Source of the DNA: Podarcis raffonei
Taxonomy: Eukaryota > Chordata > Lepidosauria > Squamata > Lacertidae
NCBI RefSeq assembly: GCF_027172205.1
Contig: NC_070619.1
Coordinates: 2,738,001-2,802,000 of the forward strand
Direction: 5' to 3'
DNA: 64,000 nucleotides
Every line of letters begins with the position of its first letter. Position 1 is the stretch's first letter. Shown here in pieces: positions 48,939-61,300 of the stretch. The notes beneath the pieces are model-generated. The model was not told the DNA's origin. It made no database searches and was given only the letters and a program-made list of their open reading frames with translations. Both the position numbers and the translations under genes were made by a program.

Positions 48939-49721
48939 CCCCGAGCACTTGGATCTGGGCCGGCACCTCACCAAACCACCAGCACCCTTGCGCAGCTCCC
49001 TGGGACTCCAGGGTCAGGACTGTACGCCGACCGAGTGAGTTGCTTTCACGAACTTGCAGGACCTCCCTCGCCAAGAGGGTGACACCACCCAGCCACCTGC
49101 TTCCTCCCAGCTTTGGGGGGTTGAAACAAAGAGTGGAGACTTGACTCCAGCGGTTGCCGGTTTTCTCTCCTCCCAGGGCGCAGAGAACCTGCTATTCAGC
49201 TCAGAATCGCGCTTCCTTGTGTGTGTAAATGTGCACTCAAACAACATGGGCAAGGGTGCTCCTGGAGCTGAAGGAAGGGGCGGGGGCTTTTTGGAATCGT
49301 GCTTGATTTTCATTAACATCCCAAATTGGGTTTGCGCCCAACTTTCGTGCTGAGATTTGAGATCTGTGGTGCACCCAGAATACCCCCGGCGGAGTTTCCC
49401 CACTGAGTAACTGCTCTGGCTTTGCACACCTTCCCATCGGCTGCCTGGGTTGGGTGGGAGCCACTATGCTGTCCCTGCAAGGGATACTGGGGTGCTGAAT
49501 TACTTCCCCTGCACCGCACCCCCCCCCCGGTGAAATGGGCTGTGTGTGTCTCTGAAATCATTGCTCCCAATCCTCAGCCCCTCCCGCCCCCTGGCCTCCG
49601 CAATCCTCACCCAGGATGGGGCAACTCTTTACTTGCTCTGTAAGGAAACATTTTCAACAGGAGTGGTGGGAGCACACTCATTTTAATTCCCAAAGCAAGC
49701 ATGCGCATTCACCTAGTGCAA

Positions 49722-49845
49722 GGTTTCCCAAACTTGGGTCGCCAGCGGGTTTTTTGGGCTACAACTCCCATTAGGACCCGTGATCAGGGATGGGAATTGT
49801 GTTCCAAAAACAGCTGGAGGCTCACGTTTGGGAAAACCTGAACTA
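49722..49845. mobile_element. hAT-type MITE in the PLEKHJ1 3'UTR
   Basis: AAGGTTTCCCAAACTTGGGTC and CACGTTTGGGAAAACCTGAAC as inverted ends, with ACAACTCCCATTAGG and GGGAATTGTGTTCC inside. It would be transcribed in the 3'UTR. Confidence 0.7.
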
Positions 49846-50758
49846 GAAGGTGTTGGACAGAAGAATGCCGGACTACTGGAGCAACATGGCCCTCTCCCTC
49901 AGGTGCTCGGCCAACTTTTACCATTTTGTTGTGCCTTGCTGGCATCCCCTGCGTCAGAGCTGCTCTCTGCGCCTGGCAAAATAGGGAACTGAGAAGAGCC
50001 CCTTGCCACTTTCCCAAGCTCGGTGCCCAAACTGTGCGCGGTTCCAAGCTCACTCCAGAGGCGGTTCCTTGCTTGCTGGGGTGGCAGAAATCTCCCTTCC
50101 TCAAAGAAAAAAAATAGCTTGTTCTCCACCCCTCCTTGCTCTCTTCTTTCCTCTCTCTCCTCTGCCCAACTTTTGGGACTGGCAGCTGAATGTAATTTTT
50201 TTATATATATAAAAATCTGCTGTGAAATTTAGAGGTGTTTTAAAAACTCACTGAAAGCTGTGGTTCTCTGGCTGATATTGGACTTAAAACTCTGTCCCGG
50301 GGGCGGGCGCTGGGCTGCTGCTTTCTCCAACCCTGCCCTAAGAGGCTGAATTTCACTGCTGCAGGTGTGAGGCAGAGGACTGCCTCTTCTGCAAAGAGGC
50401 AGGGGAAACGACCAGGGAGTCTGCGATCCTTGGCCAGTGGTGTTGGACGATGGGAGCTTGTGAAATCCGTCGTCGACTTAAGGGGCAGAGTTTGGGGGAC
50501 GAATGTGGGGGGAGAGAGAGAAATCACCGACAAAGGGTGGCTAGTTATTTAGAGGTTTTTAAGAGGCTGTAGAAATGTAAAATGTACTTTTATCAGTTTA
50601 CATTCATCTTCTGTACTCCCTCCTGCCCCAAGACACCATTGCCTGCTGGATAATTGGCCAGTTTTATTACTTCTGTGCATTAAACCAGAAATTTTACTGT
50701 TTTGTTGACATGCCCAGATCCCCTTTTGTTATGTCCACACTGATTTTCTTGCCCCTCT

Positions 50759-50764
50759 AATAAA
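50759..50764 (+). promoter_or_regulatory. Likely PLEKHJ1 polyadenylation signal
   Basis: AATAAA followed within ~25 bases by the GT-rich TGTCTTGTTGGTTGGC. It gives a ~1.85 kb 3'UTR (48939-50780). ATTAAA at about 50679 is an alternative. Confidence 0.7.
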
Positions 50765-51088
50765 CGAAACTACTGTCTTGTTGGTTGGCTTTTTGCCTTT
50801 TCTGTGTGAGAGAGGTGGAAATAGGCAGGGACCAGTTCTGCATTCAAAAGTGCATTCATGCAAGGATTTTTACCCCGGTGCATTGGGATAGCAGCAGCAG
50901 GAGGTCAGGCAACGTCTCCTCCCCAGTCAACACCATCCTTAAATTGCTGGAAAGGTGTACTTGAACTCTGCTGTTGCATTTTATTTGCCAGAATGGATGG
51001 AGGATTGTGGGGAGAGGGTATCACTGCAAAGAGCCAGTATCTTCAGATCAAGGGAAGTCACAGTCCTGTTCTATCTGCCTTGGTCGGA

Positions 51089-52019
51089 CCACACCTAGAG
51101 TCCAGTGTCCACTTCTGCGCACCACAATTTAGGAAGAATGTTGACAAGCTGGAAGGTGTGCAGAGGAGGGAGACCAAGATGATCAAGGGTCAGGAAACCA
51201 GACCTGATGAGGAATGGTTGAAGGAGCTGGAAAAGAGACTGAGAGGAGATAGGATAGCCATGATGATCTCCTTCTACAATAGAAAGTGTCCTTTCCTACT
51301 GTATCACGGTGTGGGACGCTGGTTTGACATCAACTGATAGGAAGTGCCTACAGAGGGTGGTGAATACAGCACAAGGTATTATGGGCTGTCCTGTGAATCC
51401 ACTGGATGACATCACGGAAGAACGTTGCCTCAGGAGAGTGAGGAAAATTCTCGGGGATGATTCACACCCTGGCCGGCACTTTCTTGATCTCCTGCCCTCG
51501 GGCAGAAGATATAGAAGCATGATTAGTCGCACCAACAGGGTAAAGAACAGCTTCTATCTGTGGGCTGTTAGGCTGCTGAATGAAAAGAGAACAACAGGGC
51601 AACTGGCTTTTGGGTTTGGTGGGTGTGCGTCAGTAAACGAGGTGAATTAAGACTAAGAGAGCTGAGTGGGGGGTGCTGGTGTAATCTCACTGTATACAAT
51701 ATGTACAAGTGACAATAAAGTATTTAAATTTCAATTTTCCAATTATCTCAAGGGCTGTCACATGGAGCAACCTTGTTTTCTCCTGCTTTGGAGGCTAGGA
51801 CTTGAACAAATGGCTTCAAGTGACATGAAAAGAGATTTAAAAAACTTTCTGACAGTAAGAGCTGTTTGACAGTGGAATGGTCTCCCTCAGGAGGTAGTAG
51901 ACTCTCCTTCCTTGCAGGCCTTGAAGCAGATGTTGGATGGCCATCTGCCGCCGATGATTTAGTTGAGATTCCTGCATTGCCGGGGGGGTCCCTTCCAACA
52001 CTACAGTTCTATGATTCTA
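51089..52019 (+). mobile_element. CR1 LINE 3' end split by an L2-like insertion
   Basis: CR1 text (CGGACCACACCTAGAGTCCA...GATAGGATAGCCATGATGAT) stops at about 51285 and resumes at 51741 with TCTCAAGGGCTGTCACATGG, ending CAGTTCTATGATTCTAC. The consensus is continuous across the gap. Confidence 0.8.
51285..51740 (+). mobile_element. L2-like non-LTR 3' end nested in CR1
   Basis: The frame CLQRVVNTAQGIMGCPVNPL, ITEERCLRRVRKILGDDSHP and FLDLLPSGRRYRSMISRTNR (51309-51650) is open for ~110 codons. The 3'UTR ends GTACAAGTGACAATAAAGTA. Relative of 35445. Confidence 0.72.
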
Positions 52020-52647
52020 CAAAGGTGAAAACTGCATTTATCGCTCAGTTGACCTCTAGCATGTGGCCCCAGGAGGGATCGCAGGCCTCTCTGGCTGTGA
52101 AACCTGGACGTCTCTTGCAAAAGAAACGAGACAACATCAGAAAGGATAGAAGCACCACCACAAGGGTATACAGTGTATTAAAATACATACATTTTTTTTT
52201 AATATAAAGACAAACTTCAAAGCCATTTTCTTTTTTTTCAATTACAAATCAGGGTGAAGTGCGGGGGGAGATCTGAAGTGGAAGTTAGAACAGAAAGATA
52301 AAACTTTTTTTTTTTTTTTGCAGTGCAGAGAATCGGAAGGAATGGAAGGGGCTGAAATATATAGATAAAAGATTATTATGTACATATATACACAACGCCA
52401 GAAGTAGTTCATATGGATCTATGGAAGAATGATGGACTGAGATTTCATGGAGCAAAGTCTCAAAAACAAAGCCAAAGAAACAAACAAAGAAACAAACCCC
52501 AAGATACATCGGATGAAAGACTGAAATTTGAATAGAATTCATTTTCATGGGCTAATGTATACAAATCAAGTTCCTAGTTGCTGGGAAAGAACGTCCCATC
52601 TCTAATAATATGGGTACTCCCTTCAATCCATTTACAAACGGATTCCT

Positions 52648-52653
52648 TTTATT
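52648..52653 (-). promoter_or_regulatory. Candidate distal DOT1L polyadenylation signal
   Basis: TTTATT on the plus strand (AATAAA on the gene strand). It would give a ~5.7 kb 3'UTR. The proximal candidate at 56236-56241 would give ~2.1 kb. Confidence 0.4.
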
Positions 52654-55600
52654 TTACATTTTACAGATTTAATTCCTGAGCAACAGCAATTTCCATCACT
52701 GACTGAATACCGCCCCCCCCCCGCCCACATCCAAACTCCCTGTTTCGGCAAGGAAAAGCCTCAGTTCATTGTGGAGGGGGGAGGAACCAGATAATTCCTT
52801 AACCAGCCCCCCAAGGGCTGTTTCTGCAAAGCACGTTTCTCAAAAGGCTCAAAAAAACGCAAAGCACTGAAAGAAGGAGCTGATCTACCCCACATTTCTC
52901 CTTCCTATATTGTTTTTTAAATAGATTTCCATCCCATCAAAGCTAGAAAAGGGGAGGGGGCTAAGGTGTTGTTTTTTAAGGTTCCAATGTGCATGTGGGT
53001 GAGGAAATCCAGAATTATGAAGGGCTGAGCAGGTATCCAGCCAATACCTGCAGGGAGGAAGACCTGTTTTGAACCAGATTTGCAAAAACAGCCTCTTGCA
53101 GCCCAGACAAAAGATATTTTGCAAATGGGGTGCTTGCTGTCGACTCCCCGGCACCCACCTTTCTTTCAGAGTACCACAAATTCCTATGCTAGTTAAACAC
53201 AGACAAGCAAGCCAGTTTCTATGGAAGTTCTTGTTGGATATTAAAATATCCGGCAAGGCTAATTTCAAACTTCACAGGAGATTGTGGCAGCCTGCTTAAT
53301 GGACTGCATCTACTACAGTGTGTCTGTTAAAAGTATGGAAAGTAGTTTTTACCCTGCAAAAGGCTTTCCCCCCTGTGGGTCTGTTTCTAGGAGGGGTGGG
53401 GGGAAGCACCGTTAGCACCCAACCCCAGAAGCCCCCCGCCCTGCCCTGATTCTGAAGCAATTCTACAACTTTTAAAAACCAAGCGACTCCACAGGGTGCA
53501 AACAAATCCCACCATCGCTGCTGCAATGACCCGCACGCTTTCACAAAGAGTACGCACACCATCTCAAACCAAACCCAATTTGCGAGGACACACAGTCATT
53601 TGCAACCAATCCCAAAGTTTCTTCACCACTTTATCCAATTTGCAAAGAAGGGGTTTGCGGGGGGGGGGGAGAGAAGCAGAAAAGCACAGGATCTGCGTGT
53701 GTTTCAGATTCTGCGAGGGTGTGCGCTCCCCACAAAAAGAAAGGGGGCTGTCCAAGCTCATGCCACGGGCATCGCTCTTAAGATTTCAAAGCCAAGCACG
53801 CTAGACCTCTACGAGGTCTCGTGCCCAGCGGTTTAGGAAAAAGGTTGTGTTTGGAAATGGAATGGAAGAGGTTAGCCGCGAAAAGGAGGACCTCGTCCTG
53901 TGGTCTGCAGAGTCCGTTTGCCATTGCGAGGCCCCTCCAAGATGGTTTTGTACTGCCGAGGGAGGGGCCCCAAAATGGCAGAGGTTGGTCTAGGATAACC
54001 TCAGATCAGGTGGAGCCCTGATGGCTTAGGGAAACACAAAGACACCCAAGTAGCACCATATTCTGCACCAGAAACAGCGTCAAGCCTTTAAAGAGTTTTG
54101 CTGCTGAACTAATACTCTGCCCTCCAGAAAAGTAAAGTTAGAAGACGAGTTCCCTCTACGCCCCTTACACAACTTAACATAATCTCTGTGTGCTTGCGGG
54201 CAAAGTAAAAGCATCTTAAAGCAGGTTTTACTGGCAAAGAAGAAAATAGAATACCCAGCTTCCCTCCTTTCCTTGTGGCCTGTCGTCGCCAGGTCGGCTG
54301 GGTGAAAGGAATGGGGCCCCCGGGGGGGCGGTAAAAAAGAACCCGGCCAAGCACCTTAGGGTTTTGTTTAGCACCTAGCACCAATGAAGGGAAGCAGCAG
54401 CAGCAGCAGCAAATCCCATTCAGAAAAATAAATAAATAAAAACAAGGCAGGGGAGGTCCCAACAGCTCAACACAACAAGCTTCTCCCAAGAACGGCATCC
54501 CAAGAGAAAGTGGTGTGGGTTTCGATTTCAATGCACGGCCATGGGGGGTTGTTGACTGGGGGGCCCCTGAGATTCCATCTCTGTACCAGAAGCAGCAGGG
54601 CAAATATGACAATTGTCCTTTGGGGGTGATCTTTCTAGAGGCGGGGAGTCCCGCCCCAGCGGCCAAACGGATCGCCCAAGTGGATTTGTGTTTCGGCGTG
54701 GAGTTCTTGCAAACAAGACAGCACCAGCAAGAAACCTAGCTGAGTCCTCGAGGGGTCGGGTAAGGCAGGCTTTGGATGTGGGCACAGGACCTACTGCCCC
54801 AAGTCTGAACCGCCTGGTTAGTTAAAAACAGGCAGCTTGGCCAGCTCTCCTGTGCTTTTATAAAATCAAAACCCTGGGCTGGTCAGAGGAGAAGGGCCCA
54901 CCGCCCTATGGCCTGCTTGGCTCAACACTGCTATGGATAGGGGCCCATCCGGCATTTTAAAGACTATATTCCGAACGGAAGATCAACGCATGAAACACAC
55001 ACTTGCAACCTCAAGAGTACTGAAAATGAGGAGACGGGTTGAGGGGAGATGGAGGAGTTTTTTTTAAGAGGGGGAGAGAAAGCAGTTGCTGGAGAGAGCT
55101 CAACTCAAGCGCAGCAAGTCATTGTTCCTGTGCCAAGTATGAGAAATTCGCACCCTACGAATTTAACACAGGGCGGAAGGTGAGGAGGTGAACCAGCAGA
55201 AATCCGTTTTAGTTTCAGACCTAGGAAAAGATTTGCAGTTGACTGGAGAAGATTTGTAAGAACCAGGCCTTCAAGTGGGATTCTTTTTCTTTTTAAAGAA
55301 AAGCAAGCTAAGTCTAAAGTCAAGGGAGGGAAAGGGAAAGAAAGCGCAAACTGTATCCACACTTTCCCCCAAAGTGGAAATTTGCAGGCATTGTGGGTCT
55401 GCAGGGGAAAGATACCCGAGTGTGGAAGGAGGGAAAGAAAGAAAGAGAGTGCTGCTGGAAACCTGGCCAGTGACGCAACAGAAGGCAGCGGAGATTTATC
55501 CAAGCAAGATAAAGGGTTTTGGCAGCCAGTCCACATTCATTAGGGGGTTATTTCCGTGCTGGCCCTGCGCAGCGGAAGGAAAAAAGGGTTGCCAGAGTAA

Positions 55601-58039
55601 TGAGCTGTATCCTCCCTGTTCCTTCTGGGGTGGGAGAACCGAAGCCAAAAGGAATTCATTCGGCTTGCAATGAGAGTTTTAAGAAACCTGGAAATGGGGA
55701 GGTTGCGGTTCTCTGCCGATGCCGAGCAGTCGAACAGGGGCAAGGAAAAATAAGCAGAATGGTGAAAAGTCTTTATGAGAAGTCAGCTGTTTGCTCCAAG
55801 ACCTTAGCGGAGGGGGGAGAGAGAGAGAGCAAGACAGATTCAGGGAAAAGCAACAGCAAGAGACTATCTTATAAAAGCCACAAGGTGGATCTTGGAAGTA
55901 AGGAAGGCAAACTTTAGGGACCACTGTGGTATTGAGGGGAGCAAGAATAATACCCTCTGCTGCGATCATCGCAGACTTTCTTATCTTCACGCCCTTGCCA
56001 TTTCCTCCCTGATTTTAGGCACACCTGAGGAAACAAAACTGCTATTTGTCTCCCGTTTCCAATTACACTATGGACACAACCTGATAAAAAATTAGCAGAA
56101 AGCATACGAGTGTGTATGTGCTTTTAAACAGATATATCCCCCACACACACATCTCACCATTCCCAGAAAGCTGTGTGCCTTAAAAAAAAACAAAACGTAA
56201 GAATTATTCCTATGCACTGATCACCCAAGTCACAATTTATTGTTATAAAAAAATCAGCAAAGCACCAGTGTTCTCAGGCGAGATACAAAAAAAGTTAAGT
56301 TTGATTGCAGTATGCACGTGTGTGTGTGTGTGTGTTTTATCTCTGATGCAGGGGTGTGAAATCACATTTTAAAAACACGACCCACTGAGAAGCAACAAGG
56401 ACAGAAGCAGTAAGCGGACGTGTCTCTGACGGAACGTACAAAGCCGCGTGTCTTGATCAAGTATCAAAAAATCTTGCTGCCGACAACACACGAAAAGGAT
56501 GCCAGAACCCCGAGAAAGAGAGTTGGCAGCAGGCCCAGCGCAAGACTTGGCGGCCTGCTTTCTCAAGTTTTCCAGTGCAAGCAGCCTGGCCAGCGACACC
56601 AGCAGGATGCCTCTGGGTGGCCATCGCCTCCCAAAACAAATCATCCCTGGGGGAATATTCCAAGAGCGGGAGACGGACACAAACAGGAAGGAAAGAGCAC
56701 CGGGCAAGGATGATGAGCACCCTTGCTTCTTCCAAGGAACAAAGCAACGAGCCAGACAGCCGGGGACCCAATCTGCTGCCTCCGAGGGGAGGACAAACTG
56801 GGAGAGATCCTCACCGAGGGCAAGGCAGAGCCCCCAAAGGTGGCATGATTAGAAAATTGTAAGCAATGGTTTTTTGTTTTAAAGGAAACCTAGAAGACTA
56901 CAAAGCCTGGACCCGGGCCAGAAAGGTGCCCAAGCCTGAGGCGGAGTCCCAAAATACGGGCGAAGCTGCCCTTGGTGTGAGAAAATGCCTGCCAGTGCTA
57001 GGGTGGCTGGCGGAAGCCATTCCAGCAGGAAGGGAGGGGTTGCTTTCATCACCACCCACCCCAGAAGCCAGAGGGTCAGGGTCCCACCCCACCCCACCCC
57101 ACCCCACCCCAAACTCCGAACACGACCCTTTTGGATTTCACAGTTAAGGCAGAGGAATCCCCTTCTCCTCGCTTCAGAAACGCACCTGGGGGTGTCGGTT
57201 TCTGGGGCGGGAGAGGCTATGTTTTATCCCCCATGAGCACCATATCTGAATTCTGCTGGGAAGCCGGGAGGGGAGTGTGATGGCCGTATCCCCACCTTCA
57301 AATAAGCATTGCATGACAGATCAGGTGGTCAGATCTACAGCATGGGGGGAGGCAGATAGCCAGACGCCCGTGCAAAACGACTGGCTCCGTTCCTCCCTGG
57401 CCCCTGCCCAACGCCAGCTACTGCCCAACGGCCAACTAAGGTTGCTTTTAAGGGCCCAGCTCCGAGAAGGACAAGCCCCGGATTCCTCATTTCCTTGGCT
57501 TCGCTACAGAGCGGAAGAGACACGGACGATGAAGTGGACCAGACATCTGGTGGGAGCGGGTGGAATAAATTAAGAAGAGTCAGACTCGCTCTATATATCA
57601 GTGTGGCTTGGTATTGGTCACACACACCCCCAAACACGCAAACAACCAGGCCTCTGCGCCCCACAAAAAAATGAAAAAACGAAAGCACCACGGGGAGCTC
57701 GGCCCAGAGAGGCACACGTCTGTCGGGTACGGATAGCACCAAGAGAACCTTTGGGATGTGTCTCCGCTTGTGTTGGCCAGTCCTTTTGTTATTAGCAGTA
57801 TTTTGTTTGTTAAAAGTCCTCCTCCTCCTCCTCCTCTTCTCCCCCCCCCTTTCCCGGCGTGTTTTTTTTCCCAGTTCCAAGAGTTTGTGTGGAACGAACA
57901 CACACACAAGAGCGGAGGGGGGGGTTGCCTTTTGTGAAAACACGTGTTCTCAAACTTTAAAAAATATATAAATATCTAAACTATATCAACAATACAAATC
58001 GGAGGCCGTTGTCGCCTTCTGCAGTTTGAATATATCTAG

Positions 58040-58086
58040 AAAGAGAGAGATATACATATACATATATATTATATAATATAATATAC

Positions 58087-58117
<31 letters not shown>

Positions 58118-58120
58118 ACA
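58040..58120. repeat. AT/TATATA-rich microsatellite
   Basis: Compound TA/CATATA run inside the putative DOT1L 3'UTR, ending in a short (CA)n. Confidence 0.85.
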
Positions 58121-58377
58121 CATATACACTTAAGATTTCACAGTAGCATTTTCTTCCGGCTTTTAGGCTTAGGACTCAAGGGTTCCATTCCGTTTGCCTG
58201 TCTCTTTCCCCGTCTGGTTTTCCTGCATGTGTCCAGTAGTAAAGAGAGATGGGGGGGGTGGAGGAGCAGAAGCCCCTCTCTACAGCGGTTGAGGGCAGCA
58301 CCTTCAAGTGGAAGTGGAGAGGCGTTGGTCCAGGCTGGCCTTGCATAGGTCACGTGGGGGGTTGAGGTAGAAGGTCC

Positions 58378-61300
58378 TTAGTTACCTGTGGGAACAGGGG
58401 AGGAAGGAGGAGAAGCACACTTTAAGCCAGCGGATTATGGACCGTTCACGAAACCAGGAAATCAAGGATGGCGCGGGCAGGGCTGGGGAGGTTTGACCCA
58501 GTACGGCCCTCCAGAGCCACTACCTGGCCCTCAGAATTCTCACCTCGCTTGACCTGCAAGACAGAGCCAGTGTGGCACAGTGCTGTTTCCCAAACTTGGG
58601 TCTCCGGCTGTTTTCGGACTACAATTCCCATCATCCCTGACCACTGGCCTTGCAAGCTAGGGATGATGGGAGTTGTAGTCCAAAAGCAGCCGGAGGCCCC
58701 AGTTTGAGAAACACTGGGTTGGAGCGTCAGGCTGGACATGGGAGAGCCCAGAGTTCCAATCCCCCTCTCGGCCACCACGGCGTTCACTGGGTGAGCCCAG
58801 GGAGCAGCTCACAGACTTCTCTCAGCCTAACCTATCTCGCAGGGCTGTTGTTGCTGCTGCGCGGGGAGAACCAGTGCTATTTTTCTAGAAAAAGAGGTGC
58901 CATGAACACCTCCTTTATTCTCTTATAATGGCAAGGACGCCCACGCCCCCCGAGAAGTGCTGGGACAAGAGTTCTGGTGAGTTCCAGCTGAAAGAAACGC
59001 CCTGGGAATAACCAGGTACACCACACCTTGAGCCCTTGGGAGGAAAAGGTGGGATATGGATACAAGAATGATGAGGAGGAGGAGTTTTATTGCTTTGTGG
59101 GCAAACAAGGCCTCTCTCTTCCTCGACCCTCCAAACTCGGGTTCCAGTTATTGCAAATCATCGCCAGTTATTACCGTATTTTTCGCTCTATAAGACGCAC
59201 CAGACCACAAGACGCACCTGGTTTTTGGAGGAGGAAAACAAGAAAAAAAATATTCTGAATCTCAGAAGCCAGAACAGCAAGAGGGATCGCTGCGCAGTGA
59301 AAGCAGCAATCCCTCTTGCTGTTCTGGCTTCTGGGATAGCGGCACAGCCTGCATTTGCTCCATAAGACGCACACACATTTCCCCCTTACTTTTTAGGAGG
59401 GAAAAAGTGAGTCTTATAGAGCAAAAAATACGGTAATTTTTCAGGTCCAGGCATGATACCATCTGCCTGGTAATAACAATTTAGTCAGGAAACTGCTTTG
59501 TGATGAGTGAGGCCACTGGTCCAACCAGCTCAGCAATGTCTGCAGCTCTCCAGAATAGGAGCCTCTCCCAGCCCTGTCTGGAGACGCCATTCTGCATGCG
59601 AGGGCAGCAGCTGCACTGCTGACTACCACCACCCCAAGGAAGGTAGTGAAAAGGGCCGTGAGATCAACCAGGAACAACAACAACATTATTTATGTACTGC
59701 CCATCTGATCAGGTCACCCCAGCCACTCTGGGCAGCTTCCATCAAATCAAAACACAGTAAATCAAACATTAAAAACCTCCCGATACAGGGCTGCCTGTCT
59801 TCCAAATGTTACCAAGAAGGCTCTCTGCCTGGTTCCCTGCAACCTCACTTCTCGCAGTAAGGGAACCGCCAGAAGACCCTCGGAGCTGGACCTCAGTGTC
59901 TGGGCTGGGCGATGGGGGTGGAGACGCTCCTTCAGATATACTGGACCGAGGCCGTTTAGGGCTTTAAAGGTCTGCATCAACACTTTGGATTGTTCTTGGA
60001 AACGTACTGGGAGCCAATGGAGGTCTTGCAGGACCAGTGTTATATGGTACTAGTTACCAGTCTAGCTGCCACATTCTTTATTTTCCGAGTCACCTTCCAA
60101 GGTAGCCCCACGGAGAGTGCATGGCAGTAGTCCAAGCAGGGCATGCACCGCTCTGGCAAGACAGGGCGCAGGCAGGGAGGGTCTCAGATGGAGCTGGCAG
60201 ACATCTGCCCTGGACGCAGGATTGACCTGTGCCTCCATGGACAGCAGTGAGTCCAAAATGACCCCCAGGCTGTGCACCTGGTCCTTCAGGGGCACAGTTA
60301 CCCCATTCAGGACTAGGGATTCCCCCACACCTGCCTGACCCCTTTCTCACCTCAATCCATTAGCCGCCACTCACCCCACAACCACCTCGCAAAGGGACAA
60401 AGTTTCCACACGGCCGCAAGGGCAGACATGTCTCCGAAGAAGCTGCCTGTCCCGTCCCACCCGCCCCTCCTGGCCAGCCTTACCTTACGGAGCACGAACG
60501 CTTAAAGGGTCAAGCCGAGCCCATTACCGCGGCTTAACCCCGGGGAGGTGCGAAGCGTAAGGAGACTGCAGGCCGAGCGTGACCCACATAGCGGGCGCGG
60601 CGGAGGCAGCGGCGCTGGGCTGCGGGATCCCGGGCGCGGCCTGGGCTAGCGCCAAGCGGGGCAGAGGCGGGTGGTGGACAGTGAAGGAAGGGCGGGAGGA
60701 TTTGTGCTGGAGAGAAGCTAGCTTAATAGACAAAGCGGAGTTAGCGGGGGAAGAGGAGGACGGGGGCGGCAAGAAAGCCTCGGAGCCTGGAAGGGAGGAG
60801 AAGGCCTGCAGGAGGACGGGGTCGCTGCTGGAGGCGAGGAGGGGAGGGGGCGGAGGCAAGGAGACGTTGGGAGGCGGGGTGCGCCGGGACGGGTGCGCCA
60901 GGGTTCGCGCGAGGTGCTGCGTCTCGCCGGACGGGGGCGAGTGGAACGATGGGGAGGTGGGAGCCACCTGTAGAGGGTTTAGGCTCAGAACGGCGGCGGC
61001 GGCGCAGCTGGAGACAGCGCTGCTGCCAAAGTGGAGGGAGGAGGAAGAGGAGGAGAAAGACGGAAGAGAAGGCGAGGGAGCAGAAGAGGAGGAGGAGGAG
61101 GAGGCAGAAGGCACCACATGGTTAAAAATACCTGCAAACAGGAGAAAGAAACAGACTCAGCAGGCGGAACTTTGGCACGGCTCACAGTGAGAGAAGCAAA
61201 AACAACAACGTGACGCAACACAACCGGGGGGAAAATAAACTGTTTTTTTTAAAAGCAAGCAAGCAAACTTAAAAAAGATCGCAGCAGCCGCAGCCTGACA

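Larger units (their letters stand above)
52200..58377 (-). other. Probable DOT1L 3'UTR, almost repeat-free
   Basis: The terminal splice acceptor and stop at 58378-58387 open into ~6.2 kb in which I recognise no SINE, LINE or MITE, against several per kb elsewhere. It contains low-complexity tracts (T-runs at 52304, CACCC repeats near 57086-57110, GT run near 56320, AT run at 58045-58110). AATAAA on the gene strand occurs at 56236-56241 and 52648-52653, and ATTAAA-like motifs near 52195. The extent is inferred, not observed. Confidence 0.6.

Noticed and set aside
57335-57943. 202-codon minus ORF in the DOT1L 3'UTR
   Set aside because: Low-complexity Arg-rich stretch from CTC repeats; no conserved motif and it lies in the UTR of the same strand.
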